From Fodinibacter sp963747405 (GTDB lineage: Bacteria; Actinomycetota; Actinomycetes; Actinomycetales; Dermatophilaceae): DNA of 64,000 nt. The stretch covers positions 62,001 through 126,000 of the forward strand of contig CAVVFG010000007.1 in NCBI GenBank assembly GCA_963747405.1. Reading direction: 5' to 3'. The position numbers and the translations under genes were made by a program. Positions 30,801-40,073 of the stretch are shown piece after piece; positions within the stretch are counted from its first letter, which is position 1; every line of letters begins with the position of its first letter. The notes beneath the pieces were generated by a model. That model was not told the DNA's origin, searched no databases, and was given only the letters and a program-made list of their open reading frames with translations.

Positions 30801-33800
30801 CGGGCGACGTTGTCGTCGGCGAAGGTCTGCTCGGTGCCGGGCAGGCCGAGGGCGGCGCCGGTGACGACGACGGGCTCGAGGGCCGGCAGCGCGGCCGGTG
30901 CGGCCGCCTGGGGCTGGGGGCTCGGCGCCGGGGGCGCGCTCGGCCGCGGACCGGCGACACCGGTGCCGCCGTACACGTGCATCCCCTTCTCGAGCACGTC
31001 GGCGAAGAGCAGCCCGAGCTCGCGGATGGTGGCGTCGTCGGCACCGGTCTGGGCCTGCGGTCGCTGCACCTCGGAGGTCATGATCGCGCTCCTGTTCCCG
31101 GTGCCGTTCGCGGTGCTGCTGACATGGCTGACGTCCTGGTCCTCTCGGGGCGGGGCGGCACTCGAGCGGTCGAGGCCCACGCCTGCGGCATACAGGCCGC
31201 ACAGGGCCTGGTTGAAGGCCACGTCGTCCGCGACCTTCGGGTGGTTGGTGAAGAGCGCGACGACGTCGTCGTGCTCGGAGCCGAGGACGTCCTCGACGAA
31301 GCCGTGCAGTGCCTTCTTCGGGCCCACCTCGATGAAGACCCGGGCACCGGCGCCGTAGAGCGTCTCCAGGCCCTTGACGAACTGCACGGGCGAGGCGATC
31401 TGGCGGCCGGCGAACTCCAGCACGGTCTCGGCGGTCGCACCCGCCGGGTAGAAGTCGCCCGTCACGTTGGCGACGACCGGCCTGGTGGGCGCCTTCAGCT
31501 CGAGCCGGCGCAGGGCGTCGACGAACGGCCCGGATGCCGGCGCGACGATCGAGGTGTGGAAGGCGTGGCTGACCGGGATCCGCGTCGCGGTGAAGCCCTC
31601 GGCGGTGAACCGCTCGATGATCCGCTCCACGGCATCGGTGGCACCGCCGACGACCGCCTGGCTGGTGCTGTTGATGTTGGCGATGACGACGTAGCCGTCG
31701 GCGGCGTCGACGATGCGCGAGATGTCGGCCATCGGGGCGAACACGGCTGCCATCGCGCCGTTGTCCGCCATCGACACCTTGGTCATCTCCCGGCCCCGCG
31801 CGCTGACCGCCTCGAGGGCGCTCGGCAGGGTGAGCGCGCCGGCGGCGACCAGCGCGCCGTACTCGCCCAGGCTGTGACCCATCACCATGTCCGGCTGCAC
31901 GCCGTAGGCCCCCAGCAGCCGGGTGAGCGCGATGTCGACGGCCAGCACCGCGGGCTGGGTGATCTCGGTCTGCATCAGCTGCTGGTTGAGGGTCTTGACC
32001 GCGGCCGGATCGTCGCCGTCGATGAAGATGTACGAGCTGAGCGGGCGCCCGAGCAGCGGGGTCATCACCGCGTCGGCCTCGTCGAAGGTCTGCCTGACCA
32101 GGGGCTCCTCGCCGGCGAGCGTCTTGAGCATGTTGACGTACTGCGAGCCCTGCCCGGTGTAGAGGAACGCGACCTTGGGGGCCGGCCCACGGCCGACGAA
32201 GATTCCCTGCTGGCGCAGCAGGCGGAACGCCGCGGGGTTGCCCGAGGCGAACGCGTTGGCGAGCTTGGTCAGCTTGGTCGTCAGGTCGGCGGCGTCGCTG
32301 TGGTCGACGGCGACCCGCACGGCCGCGGCGGCGAGTTCGGGGTCCGGTGCGGTGCGGGGAGGCACCACTCCGGTGCGGGCCTGCGCCAGGGCTGCCTGCA
32401 CCTGGGCGGCCACGTCGGCGTCGTCGCGCCCTCCGAGGACGAGCGCCCCGCGCAGCGGAGCCTTCGCACCGCCCGCAGCACCGGTGGCAGCCGGGGCGGG
32501 CTGCGGGGCCGATGCCGTGCCGGGCACCTGCGCCGACGCGAAGCTGCGCGCCGGCGGGCGGTGCCGTCCGGGCACGTGCTCCTCGACGACGACGTGGAAG
32601 TTGGTGCCCCCGAACCCGAACGCGCTCACGCCACCGCGGCGCACGTCGTTCGCCGGCTGCTCCCACGGGCGCAGCCCGGTGTTGACGGCGAACGGGAGGG
32701 TGTCCCAGTCGACGTTGGGGTTGGGCTCGCGGAAGTTCAGGCTGGGCGGCAGCTGCTTGGAGTGCAGGGAGTGCACCATCTTGAACAGGCCGGCCGACCC
32801 GGCAGCGGCCTTGAGGTGGCCGATGTTTGACTTCACCGAGCCGAGCGCGATGGAGCGCGGCGCTGCCCCGGCCGCCCCGAAGACAGTGGTCAGGCTGGTG
32901 AGCTCGGAGGCGTCCCCGACGCGGGTCGAGGTGCCGTGCGCCTCGACGGCGCCGGCGGTGGCCGGGTCGACCCCGGCCCGCTCCCAGGCGCGCCGCACGG
33001 CGAGCTGCTGGCCGACCGGGTTCGGGGCGGTGATGCCCTTGCCCTTGCCGTCGGAGGACCCGCCGATACCGAGGATGACGGCGTAGACCCGGTCGCCGTC
33101 GCGCTCGGCGTCCTCGAGCCGCTTGAGCACGAACAAGGCAGCCCCCTCGCCCATGACGAAGCCGTCGGCCCCGGCGTCGAACGGGCGGGTCCCGGTGGCC
33201 GACAGCGCGCCGATCTTGCAGAACTTCACGAAGGCGTCCACGCCCATGTTGCGGTCGATGCCCCCGGTCACGACGGCGTCGAACTGGTGGTCGGCCAGGC
33301 CGCTGACGGCGGCGTTGAGCGCGGCCAGCCCGGAGGCGCAGGCGGCATCGGTCGTGAAGTTCATGCCGCGCAGGTTGAACAGGTTCGCGACGCGGCCCGC
33401 GATGACGTTCGCGAGCTCGCCGGGCATGGTGTCCTCGGTGATGGAGAAGACGTTGTCGAGGTAGCCGCGTCGGGTCTCGTCCAGGATGCGGTCACGCGTC
33501 TCGGGCGCCAGGGAGGCCAGCGTGGCCGACTCCTCGAGCCGCTGCAGCATCTCGGGGAAGCGGATCCGCATGCTCGACTGGTAGTGCTTCTCGCCGCCGA
33601 GGGCGTTGCCGATGATGACGGCGACGCGGTCGGAGTCGACGCTCCAGCCCGGCCACCCGGCATCCGTGAGCGCGGCCCGGGCAGCCGAGATCGCCCAGCG
33701 CTGGCCCTCGTCCATCTGCGCCGCCACCATCGGCGGCACCGGCAGCCGCCAGGCGACCGGGTTCCAGTCGAACTCGCGCACCCAGCCGCCGATGGTGCTG

Positions 33801-33988
33801 TACGTCTTGTCGGGGACACGGTGGTCCTCGTCGAAGTACAGACCGCGGTCCCAGCGGTCGTCCGGTGTGGTGGAGATGGAGTAGCGGCCGGCGGTGATGT
33901 TCTGCCAGAAGGCGTCGCCGCTGAGGGCGTCGGGCATGATCGCCGACATTCCGACGACGGCGACCGGGGAGCTGTGGTGTTGCGACAT
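24800..33988 (-). CDS. PfaA-like type I iterative synthase: KS-AT-KS-ACPx5-KR-DH
   Basis: The 3062-residue multidomain synthase has, in order: KS1 with TTDAACASG (Cys217), HGTSTRVGD and SNIGHLKAA; an acyltransferase with GHSLGEYGAL (Ser706) and SHAFH, the malonyl-type signature; KS2 with LNAACASATQ (Cys1287) but SHETYTPARGG where HGTGT is expected; five carrier domains with LGVDTVKQAEV (Thr1709, 1815, 1928, 2037, 2146) instead of the usual Ser; a ketoreductase with TGAAGSI and TDYSSAND (Tyr2654); and a dehydratase with HRIDGTPVLPG (His2792). No enoyl reductase or thioesterase is visible. Tandem carriers and a KR-DH end resemble polyunsaturated-fatty-acid and 'secondary lipid' synthases. Repeated KS/AT/KR/DH cycles on malonyl units would give a polyene. 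The ATG at 33988 has only a weak SD. Confidence 0.9.
27438..28285 (-). repeat. 327-bp exact tandem repeat encoding carrier domains 3-5
   Basis: The segments 27630-27956 and 27957-28283 read the same base for base. The pattern continues leftward as a partial third copy to about 27438, giving roughly 2.6 copies of a 327-bp unit. Each unit is 109 codons, one carrier domain plus its Ala/Pro linker, so the frame is kept. Identity stops at 28285, where the linker before carrier 3 differs. Carriers 1 and 2 are clearly diverged. The array looks like a recent in-frame amplification and may vary in copy number. Confidence 0.95.
28350..28394 (-). repeat. Three 15-bp tandem repeats in an inter-carrier linker
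   Basis: GCCGAGGATGCCGGC occurs three times in a row with no change. In the coding frame it gives a repeated Pro-Ala-Ser-Ser-Ala linker between carrier domains 2 and 3 of the synthase. It is a flexible-linker microsatellite. Confidence 0.9.
31081..31093 (-). promoter_or_regulatory. Internal Shine-Dalgarno and ATG inside the synthase gene
   Basis: On the minus strand AGGAG (31093-31089) is followed by 7 nt and an in-frame ATG at 31081. The ATG is Met970 of the synthase (MTSEVQRPQAQTG), in the unstructured linker between the AT and second KS. Translation from here would give a 2093-residue KS-ACPx5-KR-DH protein. It may be the vestige of two separate genes that fused, or a real second start. 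Confidence 0.45.
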
Positions 33989-34073
33989 GGTGTGGTCCGA
34001 ATCGGTGTGCTGTGCGGGTGGGTGGTCTGGCACGTGGTGCGCCGGACGGGTCCGGCGCGTGGGGAGGGTGGCG

Positions 34074-35789
34074 TCAGGCGGGGGTGCGGCCGTAGAGCGC
34101 GTCGGCGACGCGGTCCATGTCGGCGAGCAGCCCGGCCTGGGCGGCGCGGATGGCGTCGGAGGGGATGCCGGCGAGCCCGGCCAGCACCGGGCTGCCCGGG
34201 TCGAGCGCCCCGGCGACCCAGCGGGTGCCCTCGAGGGCGACCTTGTGGGCCGACTCCCGGGCGAAGACCCGCGACATCGCCGCGAGGGTCTCCCCGGTGA
34301 ACCGGGTGGGCGACTTCTCGAAGCGACGCTCGGCCATCGCGGCATCCGCCGCCTTGGCGAACACGGCGGCCGCCTCGGTGCCGGCGATCAGCTCGCCGAG
34401 CCGGAAGAGCACGTGCTGGTTGCGGGTGAGCCGTCCGACCCGGCAGGAGTCGAGCACGACGGCCAGCGACTGGAGGGCCAGCGCCGCGGCGTCGGCGCCG
34501 ACGACGGGGTTGGCGGCGTGCAGCGCGGACATCTCGGCGGCCAGGTCGAGGTAGTACCGGCCGCTGGTCTTCAGGTGCTCCTGCCACCGGCCGCGGGCGA
34601 TGGTCATCTCCATGATCTCGGAGGTGCCCTCGTAGATCGTCGTGATCCGCACGTCGCGGCGGATCTTCTCCACCACGTAGGGGCGGGTGTAGCCGTAGCC
34701 GCCGTGGGCCTGGATGGCGGCGTCCGCAGCAGCGTTGCCGGACTCGGTCGCGAGGTACTTCGCGATGGCGCCCTCGGTGTTCATCGCGCCGTTGTCCCCC
34801 AGGCCCCGGTCGAGCCGGTCCGCGGTGTCCTCCATGAAGGCGCGGGCGGCCTCGAGCCGGACGGCGTGCGGCACGACCAGCTTGTGCGTGAAGCCCTGCT
34901 TCTCGCTGAGCGGGCCACCGCCCTGCTCGCGCTGCACGGAGTAGGCGATCGCGCGGTCGAGGGCCTCCCAGCCGCCACCGAGGCCGAACGCGGCCACCAT
35001 CAGGCGGGTGTAGCCGAAGACCTGCTGCGCCTGCACCAGCCCGAGGCCGGCGGTGCTGCCGACCAGGTTGTCGGCGGGCACCTCGACGTCGTCGAGGAAC
35101 AGCGAGGCGGTGTTCGACAGGCGCAGCCCGTGCTTGTCCTCGGGTGGGCCGCTCGTGAAGCCGGGGGTGTCCTTGGCGACGACGAACCAGGTGGGGCCCT
35201 CGGGGGTGGCGGCGAGGATGGTGCAGTAGTCGGCGATCGAGCCGTTGGAGATCCACTGCTTGCGCCCGTTGATCCGGTAGGCGGTGACGGTGCCGTCCTC
35301 GTCGGTGACGGGGGTGGCCGTGGTGGTCATCGCGCCGAGGTCGGAACCGGCATCGGGCTCGGTGGCCCCGTAGGCGAACACCACGCCCTGCTCGGCGATG
35401 GCGCCGAGCCAGCGCTGCTTCTGGTCCTCCGTCGCGCCGACCACGATCGGGTCCGACCCCAAGAAGGTGGCGAACACGGCTGTCGCGAGGCCGATGTCCT
35501 TGCGGGCCATCACCTCGCAGACCCGGTAGGAGTCGAACGCGCCACCGTCCATCCCGCCGTACTGCTCGGGGATGAAGACCAGCTGCACGCCGAGCGTCAT
35601 CGGGTCGGACATGGCCCGCACGATGTCCTCCGGGCAGCGGTCCTCGTGGTCGAGCTCGAGCTGGAGGTCGGGGGAGAGGGCGCCGTCGACGAAGTCGTCG
35701 AGCGCCTCGAGCATCAGGGTCAGGCTCGACAGGTCGAGCCCGGCCCCGCCGAAGTGGCCGGCGGGCTCGGTTGCGGTGGTGGCGGTCAT
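34074..35789 (-). CDS. Acyl-CoA dehydrogenase family flavoprotein
   Basis: The 571-residue FAD enzyme has the normal acyl-CoA dehydrogenase core plus a helical C-terminal extension of about 150 residues, as in the longer (VLCAD/ACAD-like) members. Visible signatures are VFAYGATEPDAGSD in the FAD-binding middle domain, RINGRKQWISNGSIADY, GYGYTRPYVVEKIRRDVRI and IYEGTSEIMEMTIARG, which holds the catalytic Glu. It should oxidise an acyl-thioester to the trans-2-enoyl form and pass electrons to ETF. The ATG at 35789 has GAGGA 8 nt upstream; the frame is open further but that part lies inside the etfD gene. It lies between etfD and the synthase on the same strand, 85 nt from the synthase. Confidence 0.92.
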   Translation of the reverse strand: MTATTATEPAGHFGGAGLDLSSLTLMLEALDDFVDGALSPDLQLELDHEDRCPEDIVRAMSDPMTLGVQLVFIPEQYGGMDGGAFDSYRVCEVMARKDIGLATAVFATFLGSDPIVVGATEDQKQRWLGAIAEQGVVFAYGATEPDAGSDLGAMTTTATPVTDEDGTVTAYRINGRKQWISNGSIADYCTILAATPEGPTWFVVAKDTPGFTSGPPEDKHGLRLSNTASLFLDDVEVPADNLVGSTAGLGLVQAQQVFGYTRLMVAAFGLGGGWEALDRAIAYSVQREQGGGPLSEKQGFTHKLVVPHAVRLEAARAFMEDTADRLDRGLGDNGAMNTEGAIAKYLATESGNAAADAAIQAHGGYGYTRPYVVEKIRRDVRITTIYEGTSEIMEMTIARGRWQEHLKTSGRYYLDLAAEMSALHAANPVVGADAAALALQSLAVVLDSCRVGRLTRNQHVLFRLGELIAGTEAAAVFAKAADAAMAERRFEKSPTRFTGETLAAMSRVFARESAHKVALEGTRWVAGALDPGSPVLAGLAGIPSDAIRAAQAGLLADMDRVADALYGRTPA

Positions 35790-35806
35790 GGTGGTGGTCC
35801 TCACTG

Positions 35807-38026
35807 TCAGGAGGTGGGTGTGGTGGTGGTGGCGACCGAGGGTTCCGGGTCGCCGAGGTCGGGGCGCACCGAGCGCAGGAGGACCTCTGCGATGTCGAGC
35901 ACCTCGACCGACTCGGCGGCGGCGCCCTCCATCTGGCGCTGCGCCACCCCGTCGGTGAGCATGGTCACGCAGAACGGGCAGGCGGCCGTGACGAGGTCGG
36001 GGGACACGGCGAGGGCCTCGTCGGTGCGGTTGAGGTTGATCCGGGTGCCGAGGTCCTCGTCGAGCCACATCCGGGCGCCGCCGGCACCACAGCAGAACGC
36101 CCGCTCGCGGTTGCGCGGCATCTCGGTCAGCGTGAGACCGGGCACCGAGCCCAGTACCTCGCGGGGTGCGGCGAAGACCCGGTTGTGCCGGCCGAGGTAG
36201 CACGGGTCGTGGTAGGTGACCGACGTGGCCACCGGGGACACCGGCACCAGGCGGTGCTCGGCCACCAGCCGGGAGAGCAGGGTCGTGTGATGCACGACCT
36301 CGTAGTGGCCACCCACCTGCGGGTACTCGTTGCGCAGGGTGTTGAAGCAGTGCGCGCAGGTGACGACGATGCGCTTGGCACCCGCGTCGTTGAGCACCGA
36401 GACGTTCTGCTGGGCCAGCATCTGGAAGAGGTACTCGTGCCCCATCCGGCGAGCGGGGTCACCGGTGCAGGACTCGGCGTCGCCCAGCACCATGAACTCC
36501 ACGCCGGCCTCGTGCAGCAGCGTGGCCACCGCCCGAGCCGTGCGCTGGGCGCCCTCGTCGAGCGCACCGGCGCAGCCGACCCAGTAGAGGTAGTCGACGT
36601 CGTCGGGGATGGTCGTGCCACCGTCGGCGCCCAGCACGCGCACCTCGAAGTCGAGGGGCTCGGCCCACTGCAGGCGGGCGGCGGCACCGCGACCCCACGG
36701 GTCGGCGGCGTGCTCGAGGTTGTTGAGCATGATGCCGGCCTCCTCGGGGAAGGCCGACTCCATCAGCACCTGGTAGCGGCGCAGGTCGATGATCCGGTCG
36801 ACGTGCTCGATGTCGACCGGGCACTGCTCGACGCAGGCGCCGCAGGTCGTGCACGACCACAGCACGTCGTTGTCGATCACCGCACCCGGCCCCGCGGGCT
36901 GGTAGGCGCCCAGGGGGTCCTCGGTGGAGTACCCGGTGTCTCCGACGAGCGGGACGGCGGCGAGGTCGCGCAGCCCCTCGTCGAGCCCCTCGCGCGCCTC
37001 CTCGGCGGCGATCATCCACGGGCCCTTCGCCAGGGCGTGGTCGCGCAACGTCATCACCAGCAGCTTCGGCGAGAGCGGCTTGTCGGTGTTCCAGGCGGGG
37101 CACTGGCTCTGGCAGCGCCCGCACTCGGTGCAGGTGCCGAAGTCCAACAGGCCCTTCCAGGTGAAGTCCTCGACCTTGCCGACGCCCATCAGGTCGTCCT
37201 CGCCGGGGTCGTCGAAGTCGACGGCCTTGCCCCCGGAGTAGACCGGCAGCGCGGCCCCGAGGGCGCGGGGGCGCCGGGCGAGCGCGACGTTGGGCAGCGA
37301 GAACAGGATGTGCAGGTGCTTGCTGTAGGTGACGAACACCGTGAAGCCCAGGAGCACGGCCAGGGCCAGCAGCAGGGCAACGGTCTCGATGACCTCGTTG
37401 GCGGTCTGCCCCAGCGGCGCCAGCAGTCCGGCGATCCACTGCGAGACGAACGCGCCCCGCAGGAAGCCCAGGTTGTCGGTGGTGTTGACGTCCTGTGCGT
37501 TGATCTGGGCGCCGCGGGCCAGCATGAGCGTCCACACGACGTTGACGATCATGAACAGGGTGAACCAGGCGGCTCCGAGGTGTGACCCGAAGAACCTCGA
37601 CCCGCGGCCGTGCTCCTTGGGCGACTCGCGCAGCCGGATGACGGTGAACGCGGCGACGGCGACGAGGCAGAGGACGGCGAAGAGGTCCTCGACGAAGCCC
37701 AGTGCCGGCCAGTTGCCGACGACCGGGATCTGGAAGGTGGGCGAGAACAGCGCCCCGAAGCCCTCGATGATGGTCAGGACGAGGACCGCGAACCCCCAGA
37801 AGACCGCCAGGTGGGCCAAGCCGGGCGTGGTCCACTGCAGCAGCTTTCGCTGGCCGGCGACCTCGACCACCTCGGCGCGGGCCATCTCGCCGGTCTTGCC
37901 GACCCGACCCGGTTCGACCGGCTGCGCCGAGGCGCCGATCCGGTAGAGGTACCGTAGCCGGGCGCCGGCGATGCCGAGCAGCACGATGGTCATGCCGAGC
38001 CCGAGGACGAGCCTGAGCGTCGCCAT
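35807..38026 (-). CDS. etfD: Membrane iron-sulfur ETF:menaquinone oxidoreductase (EtfD-like)
   Basis: The 739-residue protein begins with a membrane domain of about five to six helices resembling the nitrate-reductase gamma/cytochrome b fold (about residues 1-270). Two 4Fe-4S motifs follow, CTECGRCQSQCPAWN and CTTCGACVEQCPVDIEH. Two cysteine-rich CCG domains complete it, including CAHCFNTLRNEYP and FCCGAGGARMWL. This layout matches Rv0338c/EtfD, which reoxidises electron-transfer flavoprotein and hands electrons to menaquinone during beta-oxidation in M. tuberculosis. The ATG has AAGGAG 8 nt upstream. It sits directly between etfA and the acyl-CoA dehydrogenase, so a complete dehydrogenase-ETF-quinone chain is encoded together. 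Confidence 0.9.
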   Translation of the reverse strand: MATLRLVLGLGMTIVLLGIAGARLRYLYRIGASAQPVEPGRVGKTGEMARAEVVEVAGQRKLLQWTTPGLAHLAVFWGFAVLVLTIIEGFGALFSPTFQIPVVGNWPALGFVEDLFAVLCLVAVAAFTVIRLRESPKEHGRGSRFFGSHLGAAWFTLFMIVNVVWTLMLARGAQINAQDVNTTDNLGFLRGAFVSQWIAGLLAPLGQTANEVIETVALLLALAVLLGFTVFVTYSKHLHILFSLPNVALARRPRALGAALPVYSGGKAVDFDDPGEDDLMGVGKVEDFTWKGLLDFGTCTECGRCQSQCPAWNTDKPLSPKLLVMTLRDHALAKGPWMIAAEEAREGLDEGLRDLAAVPLVGDTGYSTEDPLGAYQPAGPGAVIDNDVLWSCTTCGACVEQCPVDIEHVDRIIDLRRYQVLMESAFPEEAGIMLNNLEHAADPWGRGAAARLQWAEPLDFEVRVLGADGGTTIPDDVDYLYWVGCAGALDEGAQRTARAVATLLHEAGVEFMVLGDAESCTGDPARRMGHEYLFQMLAQQNVSVLNDAGAKRIVVTCAHCFNTLRNEYPQVGGHYEVVHHTTLLSRLVAEHRLVPVSPVATSVTYHDPCYLGRHNRVFAAPREVLGSVPGLTLTEMPRNRERAFCCGAGGARMWLDEDLGTRINLNRTDEALAVSPDLVTAACPFCVTMLTDGVAQRQMEGAAAESVEVLDIAEVLLRSVRPDLGDPEPSVATTTTPTS

Positions 38027-38067
38027 TGATCAGCTCCTTGCGGTGACGTCCCCGAAGGGGAGGCGGG

Positions 38068-39030
38068 TCAGGCGCGGCGTTTGCCGACCTCGTCGACGAG
38101 TGCGGGCAGGACGGTGTGCAGGTCGCCGACGACCCCGAAGTCGGCGATAGCGAAGATGGGGGCCTTGGGGTCCTTGTTGACGGCGACGATCGTCTTGCTC
38201 GACTGCATGCCGGCGCGGTGCTGGATCGCGCCGGACACCCCGGCGGCGAGGTAGAGGTTCGGCGCGACCGTCTTGCCGGTCTGGCCGATCTGCAGGTCGT
38301 GGGAGGCCCAGTGCAGGTCGCTCACCGCACGGGTCACCCCGACGGCGCCGCCGAGCGCGTCGGCCACCGCCTCGACCACGCCCAGGCCCTCCTCGGAGCC
38401 GACCCCGCGGCCGCCGGCCACGATGACCGCGGCGTCGGCAAGGTCGGGGCGGGCGCCCGACGTCTTCGGGGTGCGGCTGGTCACGGTGGCGCCCTTTGCC
38501 CGGTCGCTGAAGGCGACCTCGACGTTCTCGACCGTGGGCTGTGCCGGGGCGGCCTCGGCTGCAACGGCATTCGGCATGACGGTGACGACCGGGACGCCGC
38601 GGACCACCTCGCTGACGACGTGGAACGACCCGGCGACCACCGACTGGGTGGTGCGGACCACGCCGCCCTCGGAGACGACGTCGATGGCATCCGTCACCAG
38701 GCCGCTGCCGAGCCGGACGGCGACCCTGGCGGCGACGTCCTTGCCCTCCGGGCCGGAGGTGACCAGGACGGCGGCCGGTTCGACCCGCTGGGCGATGCTG
38801 ACCAGGACCTCGGCCTTGGGCACGGAGAGGAACTGCTCGATCTCGGGCGCGGCGGCGACGTAGACCGTCGCGGCGCCGTGGTCGCCGAGCGTGGCCACGA
38901 CGTCGTCGGTGGCGTCGCCGCACACGACGGCGCTCGGCTCGCCGAGGCGGCGCGCGAGGGTGAGCAGCTCCAGGGTCGCCGCGCGGACTCCGCTCGGGGT
39001 GAGCTCGGCGAGGACGAGTACTTCGGACAC
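38068..39030 (-). CDS. etfA: Electron transfer flavoprotein alpha subunit
   Basis: This is a 320-residue EtfA with the C-terminal FAD-binding domain clearly conserved: VAGGRGVGSEEG, then DLQIGQTGKTVAPNLYLAAG, VSGAIQHRAGMQSS and TIVAVNKDPKAPIFAIADFG. The N-terminal domain starts VLVLAELTPSGVR. It pairs with EtfB (upstream) to carry single electrons from acyl-CoA dehydrogenases to the quinone pool. It starts with GTG, with GGAG about 6-7 nt upstream. It is followed by etfD after 41 nt. Confidence 0.95.
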   Translation of the reverse strand: MSEVLVLAELTPSGVRAATLELLTLARRLGEPSAVVCGDATDDVVATLGDHGAATVYVAAAPEIEQFLSVPKAEVLVSIAQRVEPAAVLVTSGPEGKDVAARVAVRLGSGLVTDAIDVVSEGGVVRTTQSVVAGSFHVVSEVVRGVPVVTVMPNAVAAEAAPAQPTVENVEVAFSDRAKGATVTSRTPKTSGARPDLADAAVIVAGGRGVGSEEGLGVVEAVADALGGAVGVTRAVSDLHWASHDLQIGQTGKTVAPNLYLAAGVSGAIQHRAGMQSSKTIVAVNKDPKAPIFAIADFGVVGDLHTVLPALVDEVGKRRA

Positions 39031-39128
39031 GGTGGTCTCCTACCGGTGGGCGGTGGCGGTGGCGGCGCGCAGGGCCGCCGGGCGGTGGGTGGGCCGGGGA
39101 GCCGGCCGGAGGTCGGAAGGGCCAGACG

Positions 39129-39908
39129 TCACAGGATGCCGCGGCCGGCGAGGAAGTCGGCGAGCTGGGCCGCCGCGGTGCCGTCGTCGACGACGACCGT
39201 GCCGGCGGCACGGGCCGGCGCGGGCGAGACCGAGACGACGCGGGTGCCGGACGCCGCGAGCCCGACCGACGCCGGGTCGATGCCGAGGTCGCCGAGCGAC
39301 AGGGTCTGGATCGGCTTCTTCTTGGCCATCATGATCGCCCGGAAGGCGGGGTAGCGCGCCTCACCGGTCTGGTCGGTGACCGACACGACGGCGGGCAGCT
39401 GGGTGCTCACCTGCTCGGTGGCGGTGTCGCTCTCCCGGGTGATCGAGACCGTCGACCCGTCGACCGACAGCGCCCCGGCGAACGTCGCCTGGTTCACGTC
39501 GAGCCGGTCGGCGACCATCGACGGGACGACCGACATCTCGGCGTCGGTGGACGCCATCCCGGCGAGCACCAGGTCGAAGCCGACCTGCTGCAGTGCCGTG
39601 GCGATCACGAGCGACGTCGCGAGCGAGTCCGAGCCGTGGATGGCGTCGTCGACGACGTGCACGCCACGGTCTCCGCCCATGGCCAGCGCCTTGAGCAGCC
39701 CGTCCTTGGCGCCCGGGGGGCCGACGGTGAGGAAGGTGATCTCGGCGTCGAGCCCACCCTCGACCAGGCGCACAGCCTGTTCGACGGCGTACTCGTCGAG
39801 CTCCGAGAGGCGCCCCGCGACTCCGTTGCGGTCGAGGGTGTCGTCGGCCGAGAACGACCAGACGGCGCTCGGCTCGGGAACGTGCTTGACCAACACGACG
39901 ATCTGCAT
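39129..39908 (-). CDS. etfB: Electron transfer flavoprotein beta subunit
   Basis: The 259-residue EtfB opens MQIVVLVKHVPEP, with the AMP-binding-fold segments AITFLTVGPP (read DAEITFLTVGPP), ALAMGGDRGVHVVDD and DLVLAGMASTD. The PAVVSVTDQTGEARYPAFRAIM signature region is also seen. It is the first gene of the minus-strand run leading to the synthase and carboxylase. The ATG at 39908 follows a leader of about 120 nt from the proposed promoter. The leader is rich in G and C and has no obvious riboswitch fold. The in-frame extension upstream is not protein-like and was left out. Confidence 0.95.
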   Translation of the reverse strand: MQIVVLVKHVPEPSAVWSFSADDTLDRNGVAGRLSELDEYAVEQAVRLVEGGLDAEITFLTVGPPGAKDGLLKALAMGGDRGVHVVDDAIHGSDSLATSLVIATALQQVGFDLVLAGMASTDAEMSVVPSMVADRLDVNQATFAGALSVDGSTVSITRESDTATEQVSTQLPAVVSVTDQTGEARYPAFRAIMMAKKKPIQTLSLGDLGIDPASVGLAASGTRVVSVSPAPARAAGTVVVDDGTAAAQLADFLAGRGIL

Positions 39909-40027
39909 ACCTGCTTTGCCCCTTTCGCGCCGCTTGCGCGGACGTTTGAGCACCCTGCACGGGCTCGCTCCTGAGGATGACGCTATGCGAATCGGCCGTC
40001 GGGCGCGCCCCCAGACGGGCATTTTCG

Positions 40028-40055
40028 AGGGTATCCTCGGCCACTTATTTTCCAA
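40028..40055 (-). promoter_or_regulatory. Putative promoter of the etfB-led cluster
   Basis: Read on the minus strand, TTGGAA (40055-40050) and TACCCT (40033-40028) form -35/-10 elements with a 16-nt spacer, about 120 nt before etfB. An alternative pair is TTGACC inside the palindrome at 40074-40104 with TAAGTT 16 nt further on. No other promoter-like pair is evident between here and the synthase, which fits one long transcript. Confidence 0.35.
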
Positions 40056-40073
40056 CTGGTCGGTAACTTAGCG

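Noticed and set aside
33989..34345. N-terminal extension of the synthase up to 34345
   Set aside because: The extra 119 residues are Pro/Ser/Arg-rich shadow of the acyl-CoA dehydrogenase gene; the KS begins right after the ATG at 33988.
39909..40055. Short leader peptide or extended etfB start at 40055
   Set aside because: Residues before MQIVVLVKHVPEP are Arg/Pro-rich and unlike EtfB; the known family start is at 39908.
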